Source of the DNA: Pegoplata infirma
Taxonomy: Eukaryota; Arthropoda; Insecta; Diptera; Anthomyiidae
Assembly: GCA_963921195.1 (NCBI GenBank)
Contig: OY992536.1
Span: 179,126,995-179,190,994, forward strand
Length of the DNA stretch: 64,000 nt
Reading direction: 5' to 3'
Shown: in pieces, positions 54,320-64,000 of the stretch
How the letters are laid out: each line of letters begins with the position of its first letter
Position numbering within the stretch: the first letter of the stretch is position 1
Position numbers and translations under genes: made by a program
Notes under the pieces: generated by a model
What the model was told of the DNA's origin: nothing
What the model saw: the letters and a program-made list of their open reading frames with translations, nothing else
Database searches by the model: none

Positions 54320-55824
54320 AATCGAAGGGATTGCCATTAGAAAGTTATCGTGTTTTTTATCTCATAAATTCGAGAAAAACCCTTGCCGAAATTCACTCTT
54401 TTGCTCATAACTTTTGAACAACTGGACCGATTTCGCTGGATTGCAATTCCAACCTGACCAGGTAAATGCCCAACATTAGACTGACATTTTTTTTCTCAAC
54501 TTTCGATTTTCTCAAGTGTCCGGGCAAATTTTTATTGTCCAAGGTCTATAACTTATGTGGTACAAATTTGAGGTCAATCGGATTAAAATAACCCGTGGCG
54601 CCCGGCGGTCAAAATTTTGAAGTTTTGAAAAATTAAAAAAAAAAATCAAAAATTTAAATTTCTTTCGACACATCACATTTGTCAATTTTGATGCGGTGAG
54701 CACGAATATCAAAAAATAAATTCGGTCGAACGGTTTTCGAGATATCGCCATTTGAAATTTTCAAAAAATGGCGGTTTTTTCCTACGTTTAAGAATTTTTT
54801 TAAAAAACATCACAATTTTTTTCCCTCGGCCATTAAGACAATCTTTCATTTAAATCTAATTTGAGCCGAATCCGATCATTTTATCCTGTGGCGCCCTTCG
54901 GTTAAAGTTTTGGATTTTTGAAAAATTTCCACCAAAAAAATTTGATTCTTTAAAAATTAAAAAAAAAAAAAATGTTTTTGATACATTATTTTAATTAATT
55001 TTGGCATGCTGAAAACGAATGTCATAAAATTTCTTGAATCGGTCTAACGGTTTTGGAGATATCCCCATTTAAAATTTTCCAAAAAATTCCCGAAATCACA
55101 ATTTTTTTTTCTCGGCCATTTCATAGAGCCTAAGACAATCTTTCATTTAAATCTAATTTGAGCAAAATCTGATCATTTTATCCCGTGGCGCCCTTTGGCC
55201 AAAGTTTGGGATTTTTGAAAAATTTCCACCAAAAATCCAAAACTTTGACCGAAGGGCGCCACGGGATAAAATGATCGGATTTGGCTCAAATTAGATTAAA
55301 ATAAAAGATTGTCTTAAGCTCTATGAAATGGCCGAGGAAAAAAAATGTGATGTTTTTTAAAAAATTTCTTGAACGTAGGAAAAAACCGCCATTTTTTGCA
55401 AATTTAAAATGGCGATATCTCGAAAACCGTTCGACCGATTTTAATTTTTTTTTATATTCGTGCTCACCGCATCAAAATTAACAAATGTGATGCATCGAAA
55501 AAATTCAATTTTTTTTAGTTTTTCAAAAATCCAAAATTTTGACCGCCGAGCGCCACGGGTTAATTTAATCCGATTGACCTCAAATTTGTACAACATCCGT
55601 TTTAGTCCTAGTAGAATAAAAAATGCCCGGACTTTGAAAATTGGAGAAAAATTTTTTTGGCCATACAGAAAAATGCCCGGAAAGTCTTTCAAAAGTTAGC
55701 GTGTTTTCAACAGACAGATGGACGAGGATCATGAATATATATACTTTATGGGGTCTTAGACCAATATTTCGAGGTGTTACACACGGAATGACAAACAAAC
55801 TCACTAGAGTGGAGGGTATAAAAA
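54320..55824 (-). mobile_element. DINE-1-like Helentron copy split by a composite palindrome
   Basis: 54350-54477 (ACCCTTGCCGAAATTC, CATAACTTTTGAACAACTGG) and 55675-55824 join into the interior-to-5' part of the copy at 1-886. The latter contains AAAGTCTTTCAAAAGTTAGC, CCAATATTTCGAGGTGTTAC and GGAGGGTATAAAAAG. The 3' hairpin is lost. Confidence 0.75.
54478..55672. repeat. Composite palindrome of about 300-bp modules
   Basis: Left side: module GTGGCGCCC...TTTTCGAGATATCGCC...ATCCGATCATTTTA (54590-54890) and a diverged second copy (54890-55190). The right arm (55230-55672) is the reverse of the first. The hinge is ATTTTTGAAAAATTTCCACC near 55215. A single half-copy lies at 11548-12005. No protein; the frames here are shadows of the repeat. 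Confidence 0.75.
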
Positions 55825-55829
55825 GGAAA

Positions 55830-56510
55830 AAAAATTAAATAATCTGAGAATTTTTTCTATGAAAAATGTATAAGAATCTTAAAATTTGTTCTAAAGGAAA
55901 AATTTCTCGGAATGTTAGAATTTTTCCATATGATAAAAGTCTCGGAGTATTAAATTTTTTTAAAATAATAAAAACAGAAAAATTTTTCTAGACAAAATCT
56001 AGGGAATTTTTCTAGACAAAAATTTTGAAAATCTTTAGGAAAAAATTAAGAACTTTTTTAAAGGAATAATTTGGGAATATCTCTTATAACTTCTTAGGAA
56101 AAAATTTAAGAATTTTTCTATAAAAAAAATCTGATACGATTTTATAGGAAAAAACAAACAATTGTTCTATAGAAAAAGTTTAAGAATTTTTTAATAGAAA
56201 AAATCGGAAAATTTTTATTAGGAAAAATCTGAGAATTTTTATTTGGAAAAATCTGAGAATTTTTATTCGGAAAAATCTGATAAGTCTTTTTTTTGAAGAC
56301 GAGAATTATCTAATGGTTAAAAAGAAAAGGTCTCAGAAGATAAGACCTTTTCTATAGGTCAAATGTCTAAGAATCAAAGAATTTTTTTTGGAAAAATTCT
56401 TAGAATTTGCGATGGGGAAAAGTCACCAAACCTGAGAATTTTTCTATTTTTGTTGGAAAAATTCTATAAATTCTCAGAATTTCTTATAGGGAAAAAGTCA
56501 GCGTAATTGT
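55830..56510 (+). repeat. Degenerate TCTGAGAATTTTT/TATAGGAAAAA array
   Basis: Loose repeats of ATCTGAGAATTTTTMTWTRGGAAAA with spacing of about 28-36 bp. They resemble the 35-bp satellite unit at 4085-5960 and may be a distant outlier of it. Confidence 0.55.
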
Positions 56511-56588
56511 AAAGGAAGCTTTGCCCAAAACCTGGCTGTTACGCTAAAAACGAATTAATGGAAAATCTTATTACAAATACTATATTTA

Positions 56589-57011
56589 TTTTGAAGAAAT
56601 AAAGAATTGGAATTACTCCTCTTTGTGTTGAATAACCCGTATTCACCATTAATTCGTGTTGTATTCATTTGGCAGAAACTTAATCCATCTTAACTTTTAA
56701 CAGAGTTGTATTTTTCCATTGTTAACCCTTAGTAGGACTTTTCAAGTCTTAAAAAATGTCCGTTAGGTTTGAATTTTTGTTTCATATTTCTAATTCTTAG
56801 AAATATTATTTTTTCAGATTTTCTCATTGTACAACAATTATTATTTCTCAGAAATAATTAATATGGACTCAAACCGAACTAAATAAAAATTCAGTTATAA
56901 AATATACATTCCAACAATAAGTTTCTGCCAAATGAATACAACACGAATTAATGGTGAATACGGGTTATTCAACACAAAGACGAGTAATTCCAATTCTTAA
57001 TTTCTTCAAAA
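56589..57011. repeat. Foldback with 93-bp arms
   Basis: 56589-56682 pairs with 56920-57011 with only a few mismatches; both contain AATAACCCGTATTCACC or its reverse. The spacer (56683-56919) includes the first copy of a 93-bp direct repeat. Confidence 0.8.
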
Positions 57012-57233
57012 GTTTCATTTAAATGGCTAATTTTAATCTGACACACATTAAGTGTGTGGCAATCGAAGGAGTGCTGATGATGGAAGGGTGGCATCTTCCG
57101 AAAGCTGTCGACATCTCCACTTAGCCTGTGTTGTCACTTGATTTTTTTCAGATTTTCTCATTGTACAACAATTATTATTTCTCAGAAATAATTAATATGG
57201 ACTCAAACCGAACTAAATAAAAATTCAGTTATA
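56807..57233 (+). repeat. Exact direct duplication, about 93 bp, offset 334
   Basis: 56807-56899 and 57141-57233 appear identical (CAGATTTTCTCATTGTACAA, ATGGACTCAAACCGAAC). The intervening 57012-57140 has a different, GC-richer character (GTGGCATCTTCCGAAAGCTG, CGACATCTCCACTTAGCC). Confidence 0.85.
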
Positions 57234-58834
57234 CTGTAAAATTTTAATAAATATTTTTTTTTTTGTAAACAAAATTTTTATATAGTGTGAGGTTTTAATC
57301 TTAATATTGACCAAACAATTTCAATCGATAGCAAATGGGCTTTGATCAAAAGGAAAGTCATTCATATACAAAACAAAAATTTCATTAAAATATTTCAATA
57401 TGTACGTTTTTGATAGTGTAGTAGTAGTAGTTTGATTACAACAACAGATATACGGAAGGACGGAGGGGGAAGGAACCAACCGACATACAGTCATTCATAC
57501 ATATAGACCAAAAAATGGACATCGTTACATCAAATCAGTAAGTGATTTTTAGTGGTGATGGCGGTGGTATCAAAAGAAGTCTAACTCTGCCAATAGAACA
57601 ACAACTACTACTACTACGATTGCCATGGCATCATGGCAGTTACAACCATCAAAAAACATACACGTACTTTACTACACTATTGTAATATGTATTGTAGGCA
57701 TGTGCATGTGTTTGTTCATATAGACTCGTACCACATCAAAATAGTGTAATGTTTGGTATAAATATTTTATTTCATATGTAGTACTTATATTGGCATCAAG
57801 CCAAAAATGTGACTTCAAAATTTTTTAATAGCATCCCTGCAACCAGTCTACAACACTCTATACTCTATGCAGCAGCAACAACTACAACTACAACACTAAC
57901 AATTATATTTCATATACATTTTCTCATACTAGTACTTCTCAATTATCAAGAGATGAAGTTTCTTTCTGTTTTTTTTTTTGCAAACTAATGCGTTGGAATT
58001 GATTTTATAAGTACAACAAGCTAAACTACTTCCTAGGAACAGTTACAGTTTACTTATTCCCAGAAATCGTAATCATCATCATCATCCTCATCAAATTTGG
58101 TAGAAAAGAATAAAAATAAATCCTCCATTACATACATATGTACACGTCTTTCTAATCGTTGTGTATTACTTTTGACAATCTTATAAGAAAATAATTGTTT
58201 AAAGATCATACCAGAAACATACTGCATTGCGTCTTAAACTATTCCAGAAATCATTTTCTATTTCAGCATTTAACACAAAAAAAAAAACAACAACACAAAC
58301 AACAAAATAATAACAACAGCAAAAAAGGATAAGAAAAAAAAAAAAAAAAGTAAAAATCTGACAGGAATTTTTGACATTTTAATATTGCACAACCAAAAGT
58401 GCTTGAACTGTAACAAATCAACAACCAACCAGTTAAGAAAGAATGAACAAATATTCATATAAACATTTAACAGCAGGCACTGATTAAATTAGAATCTACA
58501 AAACCCAGAAGACATTTTTGAAGAACTGGAAGCAGTTTTAGAGAAGGGAGTCACGAGTCAAACAGCTCTTCCAAATCTACTGAATTCAGGCAATTTCACT
58601 CTTTCCAGTAAGATTATGTCGAACAGGTTCGATAACAATGAATTCCAATAATAAAAAATTTCCAATGTATAATAGATTTTCAAAAAAACTACTTGCTCTA
58701 AAAAAAAATACTTTTGGGACAATATCAAATAAAAATCATTGATTCTGGAAAATTAGGTTAAATCAATTGCAGGGTAATATAATGCGTTCTGGGACTGATT
58801 ACACAGTACAACACTAAAAACCAAGTAGGAAAAT
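57234..58834. other. Unique-looking intergenic or intronic DNA
   Basis: No element ends found. Simple triplet-type patches (GTAGTAGTAG near 57420, CTACTACTACTACG near 57607, CATCATCATCATCC near 58075, CAACAACA near 58285) are of the kind common in fly non-coding DNA. The T-rich minus frame at 58270-58458 is not a gene. Confidence 0.4.
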
Positions 58835-58890
58835 TGTAGTCGGTTAAGGCCGACCATTAAATACCCTACACCAGTGTCTTCCAGAAAATG
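58835..58890 (-). mobile_element. Second-type DINE 3' terminus
   Basis: TTGTAGTCGGTTAAGGCCGA, then CCATTAAATACCCTACACC, is the reversed hairpin-plus-TACCCTACA end of the type seen at 17605-18625. The body of the element is absent or unrecognisable. Confidence 0.6.
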
Positions 58891-59457
58891 AGTCCTATGT
58901 CCAAACATACATTCAAAATTATTACTCTGTTAAATTACTGTAATCTGAAATCGACAAATATCACTGCGGAACACTAAAAAATAAACAAGAGTTACGACCA
59001 TCATTTCTATATATTTCGGACATGCTGATGCGAATGGCGTACTCTGTTTTTCGATGTATGGTACAGTTTTCTTGAAAAATGTCGTTAAAGATTTGCTGAT
59101 TTCGAGCCAGTTTTTTAACAAAAAAATTTGCAAAGTAAATGGTTTATAAATTTTATGACATGGAAAACAAAGATATGACTTGTAGCAACATTTCTTATGC
59201 AAATTTGGTTTAAAGCTTTTCAATTTAAGCACTTAAATTCGCGAATTTCTTAATTTTTTAAGGTTTTCGCGAAATTAACAGCCAAATTGGTCTTTGATAA
59301 AAAACTTGCTTTTAATGAATCAAAAACGCATCCCTAACAATACGAATAGTGGACAAAAAACAGCTATGTTATATGGACCATCATGATGAAAATCGCGAAA
59401 AACCGTTTTTTTGTATATGCCAGCATCACTTTACGAGATGATTTAAGGTTCCATATT

Positions 59458-59671
59458 TAAGTATATAATGTGGGAACCTTAAACAACTAACTGACCAAAA
59501 ATTCGGCCAAAAAAGTTTTCATTTGCAAAAGTTATCTTAACAAAAACTATTATTTCAGTGTTTGCGATACAATAATTATAGTTTTTGTTAAGATAACTTT
59601 TGCTAATGAAAACTTTTTTGAACAAATTTTGGGTCAGTTCATTGTTTAAGGTTCCCACATTATATACTAAA
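59458..59671. mobile_element. 214-bp foldback element
   Basis: Arms 59458-59556 and 59577-59671 share GTATATAATGTGGGAACCTT, AAAGTTTTCATTTGCAAAAG and TTATCTTAACAAAAACTAT with their reverses. Loop about 20 bp. Non-coding; a compact, long-stem hairpin. Confidence 0.75.
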
Positions 59672-59970
59672 TTGTGCAGATTTTTTATTTATAATTTTTA
59701 TGACCTTAAGCCAAACAAACCCCTACAACAATTACAGATATTTCTGGTATTCCCATACCGGTTTCAAACACTCCAGTTAGTGTTATCATCAGCAAGATTT
59801 TAAATGTCGGCTTGTCGTATTAATGGAAATTATTTTTTACATATGTGAATATTTATAGTTTCTACAAAATACATTTTGACAGTTTCGAACACTATAATTA
59901 TTTTTCTTGCAATCTGAAATTCACTTCATACTTTCATTCATATTTTTTGTCTCTTACATTATTTCGCAAG

Positions 59971-60084
59971 GGTTACCAACACAATATGGAATTGCAGACA
60001 CTAATGAAGGGACTTGAATTTTCTGTTTTGGAGACGTGCCTAATGGCCACATATTTTGTCAGTAATATTTTTATTGATTTTTCT
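59971..60084 (+). CDS. Candidate host exon, 38 codons (weak)
   Basis: A pyrimidine-rich run (TTTTTTGTCTCTTACATTAT) and CAAG precede 59971, and GTAAGT follows 60084. The segment between is exactly 38 codons, open in the frame GYQHNMELQTLMKGLEFSV and continuing ETCLMATYFVSNIFIDFS, so both boundaries are phase 0. Its composition is unlike the surrounding AT-rich DNA and no repeat copy was seen. I do not recognise the protein. It could equally be chance: splice-like strings are common. Confidence 0.3.
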
Positions 60085-60149
60085 GTAAGTACAGATCGAG
60101 TTCGGGCTAATTGTATTTGTTATAAAGGTTTAAGTTGAAAAAATGCAGA

Positions 60150-60545
60150 AGAAAAATTGAATTCCTAAAAAATATTTTGTTTCTATCAAAAAACTAAATT
60201 TTATCTGTAATTTTACTAATTGATTTGTAATCTTAACAAAACAAAAAAGATTTTTTTTGTCGAAATTCAGTTTTCTAAAAATTCTCCAAAAAAAATATTA
60301 CAAACACACAAAAATGTAATTTTACACCAAAGCTCGTACTTTTTACGAATTTGTCGCTAAAAAAGTTGTAAATTTGACACATTAAAATAAGCGCATTTAA
60401 ACGATGGTAATTCCCTATATTTTGTAAGAAGTTACTAATTTTGCACTAACTAAAACTTTGTAAATTTAATAGCACTTTAAAGATTATTCTGTAAATTTAC
60501 AACTTTTTTTTATAGAAATCATTTTACACAGTTTTCTTCTTAAAA
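60150..60545. mobile_element. TTGTAAATTTACAA-rich block
   Basis: TTTGTAAATTTAC, AATTTTAC and CTTTGTAAATTT motifs in both orientations, as in 6745-7240. Ends not defined. Confidence 0.4.
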
Positions 60546-60556
60546 TAGCAAAATTT

Positions 60557-60745
60557 ATGGCAGGTTGGAAATCTACGATATTTTCTGCTGGCTCAGCAGA
60601 CTATTTTTGTAATTTACCAGAGTTATTAGTTTCAGTGCAGATCCGATTGGAACTATCTCTTGTAAGATCTTTGATTCAAAATATACACCAACAAAATTTG
60701 ACCGATTTAACTGAATATAGGGCGAAATTTTTATATAGCGGCTAA
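60557..60745 (+). CDS. Short protein-like open frame, 62 codons, unidentified
   Basis: From ATG: MAGWKSTIFSAGSADYFCNL then PELLVSVQIRLELSLV, IQNIHQQNLTDLTEYRAKF, stop TAA. The residue mix is more protein-like than neighbouring frames, and it lies 470 bp after the candidate exon at 59971. No motif recognised and no repeat copy. It could be a terminal exon of the same unknown gene or a fortuitous frame. Confidence 0.25.
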   Translation: MAGWKSTIFSAGSADYFCNLPELLVSVQIRLELSLVRSLIQNIHQQNLTDLTEYRAKFLYSG

Positions 60746-60943
60746 ATCCAGAAATGGGTCAGTTATAATAAGATTTGATAAGACTTCCAAAGTCCCTGTT
60801 AATTACCTACAAAATTTATGGAAAAAATTTCTTTAAAATTTGGAATGATAATTTACGAATACTAAAGAATCAAAAAATATAGTTTTTTATTTATTTTTCG
60901 GAGGCACCTTTGGAAATGAAAAACTTATCATTCAGAATTAAAT

Positions 60944-61342
60944 CGAAACAAGGTAGTGTTAAATTCGGCTGTGCCGAATCTTTTATACCCTCCAAAATAA
61001 AACAAAATAACAAAAATTTTAATGGGGCGTTTCGGTGGTGGGGGAGATAGTTGGCGGTGAGCTTGCGACCCTTAATCCTCTCGAAATTTTTTCCCTCTGG
61101 TCCGATTTTGCCCATTTCCGAACATAACCTGCCTAGGACCATAATACATATTCTTGCTAAACTTTTATTTAAGACTGTATCATGTTAACTACAGCCAGAC
61201 GGATAAACATCTCTAGAATGTCTTAGAATCGATCACTGATCAATAATATACACACTTTATTGGGTTCCCGACCGATATTTCGATGCGTTACACACGGAAT
61301 GACAAAGTGAGTACACCCCCATACTGTAGTTGGAGGATATAA
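60944..61342 (-). mobile_element. Complete, compact DINE-1-like Helentron copy
   Basis: Reversed 3' end GTTAAATTCGGCTGTGCCGA and ATCTTTTATACCCTCC at 60957-60992; C-rich block near 61030; GGTCCGATTTTGCCCATTTC; short GACGGATAAACATC block; TATTTCGATGCGTTACACAC; and the reversed 5' end CCATACTGTAGTTGGAGGA near 61320. Confidence 0.85.
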
Positions 61343-61344
61343 AA

Positions 61345-61425
61345 ATTGACAGAGCTGTTTTTTGGGGGGAGGTAGGGGGCGGTGAGTTAGGGAACCCCTT
61401 GCCCCTCGCGGGGGGTTCAAATAAT
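61345..61425 (-). mobile_element. Second DINE 3'-part fragment
   Basis: GACAGAGCTGTTTTTTGGGG, GGTAGGGGGCGGTGAGTTAG and CCCCTTGCCCCTCGCGG correspond to the C-rich block of DINE copies. Stacked directly behind the previous copy; hairpin incomplete. Confidence 0.55.
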
Positions 61426-61439
61426 AAATTTTTCCGAAT

Positions 61440-62650
61440 TAAATCGATCGCCGAAAAATTATGGCTCGTTTTGGTCTAAAAACCCTATGTTTTGTCCTAA
61501 AAAATTGTTTCCCTGTTAGAAACCAATATTTTTGTTTCGAATTTTAAATTTTTTGTTTAATTATTATTTTAGTTAAATAGCTTTTTAACGACTAAAAATT
61601 TCATTTTGGTGGATATAAACCCTTTCGCATTACAATTGACTTAAAAATAATTTCGTCGATTGCCAGTGTTAACGTTTTTTGACCAACCAAAACATTGAAC
61701 CCCCCAGCGGCACGGGTTAAAATTGATCGATTTGGCTAAAAATAAAAACAAAGTTTAAAGGCCAAAAAACCCATAATTTGCCCGACAATCGACGAACTTC
61801 GACAAAAGTTATTTTTTGTTATAATACTTAAAATTTCAACATCTCATCTGACATCGTTGCTTGTCAAAATTGTCAAATTCTGATTAATTTTTCTTATATT
61901 TTTTAATAAAAATTAATCAGAATTTGAACATAATGGTTGGCACGCCATGTGATAAATAACCCTAATATGGAGTATTTCTCACAACAACAACACAAAAAAC
62001 ATATTGTTGTAGTCCAATGGACTATCGTATGTAAAATTGTTTTAAATATTTTTGTTGGTTATTGACAATCATTGCCTTATTACTATGGTACAATTTCTTC
62101 ATCTTTCTAATTCTCATTGTGAATAGAGGCGAATATGTATTAATATGCTAGTTTGTGCACAAACGATTTGTCATTAGACTCGTTCTTTGTAGTAAATCGT
62201 TTCTATTTTTGCTAAATAATCTTGACAATGGAATCTTGACAAATTCCGAAACACGTGTCGATTAAGTCTTGCAAAAATGACCAACAGAAATAAATTTAAA
62301 ACAAAAAAAAAAATAATTTTCTTGAAAATTATGCTATGAGAATATCATGGTTTTAATTAGTAAAGAAAATAATGACCTCGAGCCAGAATAAACATCCTCA
62401 AAATACATTTTTAAATTTTTAGAGTAGGACCTAAACGTCCCTAAATTTTTTTCGAAGTCAATTTTAACGCACAAGGGTTTATCCCACAGAAATTAAATTT
62501 TTAGCCGTTACTAAGCTTATTAAGTAAAAAAATAATTTAAAAAAATAAGAATACGAAAACAAATATTTGGCTTGTATGGGGGGAAAATGTATAGGGCAAA
62601 ACTGTAACCCCTCAAAGACACGGGTTAATTTTGTCCGATTTGGCTAAAAA
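61440..62650. repeat. Degenerate palindromic element related to 8828-9944
   Basis: TAACGACTAAAAATTTCATTTTGGTGG near 61590 (use TAACGACTAAAAATTTC) is mirrored near 62475-62515 (AAATTTTTAGCCGTTA). GGCACGGGTTAAAATTGATC (61705) and ACACGGGTTAATTTTGTCC (62620) occur in the same orientation. The middle (62000-62330) is unrelated. Heavily decayed. Confidence 0.45.
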
Positions 62651-62664
62651 CTATATATATAAAA

Positions 62665-63125
62665 ATAAGTTGTATTTCCTTTGTAATGCGTTTTCTCTGG
62701 AATGAGTGGACCGTTTTTGTTTCTGCAAACTTCCACTGATAGGATTTGTCAATGCCATGGTTTTTTTGTGTATACGGTCTTTGTACATGTATTGGTTCAA
62801 AAGTTGTATGCATTTTAGTGCAGTACCTGTGTAGTCCGTTTTCTCTGCAAAGGGTTTACCGATTTCGTTTCTGTAAGTTCCCCAAGAAAGGGAATTCAAT
62901 ACCAAGGTTTTAATGTATATACGGTCTTTGTATATCTATTCGTTCAAAAGTTATATGCATTTAAGTGCACAAAAAAGAGAAATAAGTTGCATTGTGTTTG
63001 TAATGCGTGTTCTCTGTAATACCTGAACCGATTTTATTTCTGAAAACTTCTCATGAAAGGTGACGGTTTTTGGAAGTGTATTGGTTCATGAGTTACATGC
63101 ATATTAGTGCACATACCTGTACGTT
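62665..63125 (+). repeat. Three-copy tandem repeat, about 150-165 bp
   Basis: Starts at GCGTTTTCTCTGGAATG (62688), CCGTTTTCTCTGCAAAG (62838) and GCGTGTTCTCTGTAATA (63005). Shared parts include TACGGTCTTTGTA, TTGGTTCAAAAGTT and TTAGTGCACATACCTGT. Diverged copies; the minus frames of 62-84 codons here are products of the repeat. Confidence 0.75.
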
Positions 63126-63904
63126 TGCGTAAATGGTGTATATGGGAAATATTTGCAAGGTTATTCTAAGAGGGTGAAATAGGATAAAAAATTGTAATTT
63201 AGTACGTTTCCAAGTAAGATTTTCGAACATTAAATTTTGATGCTAAGGGTTCAAAAAAGATATAAAACGGGGAAAATTGGTACTATTTTGATAACTATTG
63301 AACGAACAATCCCAGAATTAAAGATATAAATATGTGGGATCCTCCAGCATAATCAATCTGAAAGAGAAAGACATATTTTCAAATTTCAAATTTTTAACGT
63401 AAAAAGGGGTACCTAAGCATTTGTACTACAAGGTGTACTACAAAGTGTGAAGTTGGTTCGTTAGTTTAAATATAGAGTTTTATACCATAACGAGCCATAA
63501 TTCCAAAAAGTCATTATACGTACCACCCTAATATATATATTCCATTCCACACCAAATGTTCAGCCAAAAAACATGTATCACGTGAATGTCTGAATATGTG
63601 GTATGGATAAGCTTATATTAAACTAAGAAAATTGCAATTTTGGTTTTTCAATTTTTCAAAAACTGGCTAAACTGGAAAAATGGTAAAATTTGTGTCGAGT
63701 TCCCATGATAAAATATTTATAAAATTAAAACGAATCTCAAAAATTTACATTTTTGTATATTTTTTATCGATAGCATATAATTTTTATTATGGAAAATTTT
63801 CAGAACCCATTCCAAAATTTTACATTTTTTAAAAATGCCATTTTATTAAAAATACGGCCACATTTTTTTTTTGTAATTTTTTTTTTAAGTTTAGATGTTT
63901 GGCT
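63126..63904. other. AT-rich DNA with one element edge
   Basis: CGTACCACCCTAATATATAT at about 63520-63540 is a right-hand edge of the TAGGGTGG-type family. ACCATAACGAGCCATAATTCC near 63485 echoes TTATGGCTCGTTTTGG at 61457 in reverse, so the decayed palindrome may reach this far. Confidence 0.4.
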
Positions 63905-63919
63905 ATCCACTATTTCCAC

Positions 63920-64000
63920 TATTTCTATTTCTATTTCTAGACCAATATTTTGGTGCGTTACAAACAGAATGACAAACCTCAATCACTAACAGTAAGCAAA
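63920..64000 (-). mobile_element. DINE-1-like core, cut by the window end
   Basis: TAGACCAATATTTTGGTGCG, TTACAAACAGAATGACAAAC and CTCAATCACTAACAG are the reversed 5' core of a DINE copy. Its GGAGGGTATA end would be expected near here but reads CAGTAAGCAAA instead. Confidence 0.65.

Noticed and set aside
62625..62905. 62- and 84-codon minus frames
   Set aside because: They overlap each other in different frames across a tandem repeat.

Overview
This window is eukaryotic, AT-rich and almost entirely repetitive. I find no complete host protein-coding gene, no rRNA and no functional tRNA. The repeat content points to a higher (schizophoran, probably calyptrate) fly. It holds many DINE-1/INE-1-like Helentron copies, recognisable by a TATACCCTCC 5' end, a core with TATAAAGTATATATATT and GTCCGTCCGTC, and a 3' hairpin reading ATTCGGC-nnn-GCCGAAT followed by TTAACACTCTCACTTG. 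It also holds several decayed non-LTR retrotransposons with RNase H domains and a dense population of small inverted-repeat elements. The species cannot be named from the sequence. The window is most likely intergenic or deep intronic, possibly heterochromatic.

Layout. 1-6.6 kb: a DINE copy split by a 232-bp TA-flanked element, two foldbacks, an unmarked stretch, a 35-bp satellite (core 4461-5670, 35 in-phase units) and a complete minus-strand DINE copy. 6.7-14.5 kb: a pile of palindromic elements, including a 1.1-kb hairpin element (8828-9944) and a 2.5-kb foldback (12008-14528) hit by two further elements. 14.9-17.1 kb: two LINE fragments around a CCCAGGCAG element. 17.6-22.2 kb: a second DINE type carrying a TATCGATA-rich element, a near-perfect hairpin made of about 20-bp repeats, and an interrupted DINE. 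22.3-26.4 kb: one LINE remnant split by a 1.9-kb TIR element and by a 702-bp element with a 9-bp target duplication, which itself contains a further hairpin element. 26.5-32 kb: a TIR element carrying a small coding-like island, two plus-strand DINE copies among T-rich arrays, and a GGGATTATG-rich element. 32.7-41.7 kb: a hAT-like element with a perfect 8-bp duplication, a 1-kb palindrome inside a DINE copy, and two CCCGAGT elements, one holding a 2-kb GAACTAGTTC-rich element. 43.2-47 kb: an internally deleted LINE with ORF1, endonuclease and RNase H but no reverse transcriptase. 47.9-55.8 kb: further MITEs, two more hAT-like elements and a composite palindrome splitting a DINE copy. 56-64 kb: duplications, mostly unmarked DNA with one candidate host exon, three DINE pieces and a tandem repeat.

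The main story is nested mobile DNA. Most of the non-DINE elements I could delimit are flanked by TA on both sides, as Tc1/mariner-type non-autonomous elements are. Three look like hAT (8-bp duplications) and one looks Mutator-like (9-bp). In several places an older copy shows the uninterrupted sequence, so the insertion boundary can be read directly. Many of these elements are filled with one short motif repeated in both orientations, and three carry or overlap a tRNA-like A-box/B-box segment. All calls come from reading by eye; percent identities were not computed.
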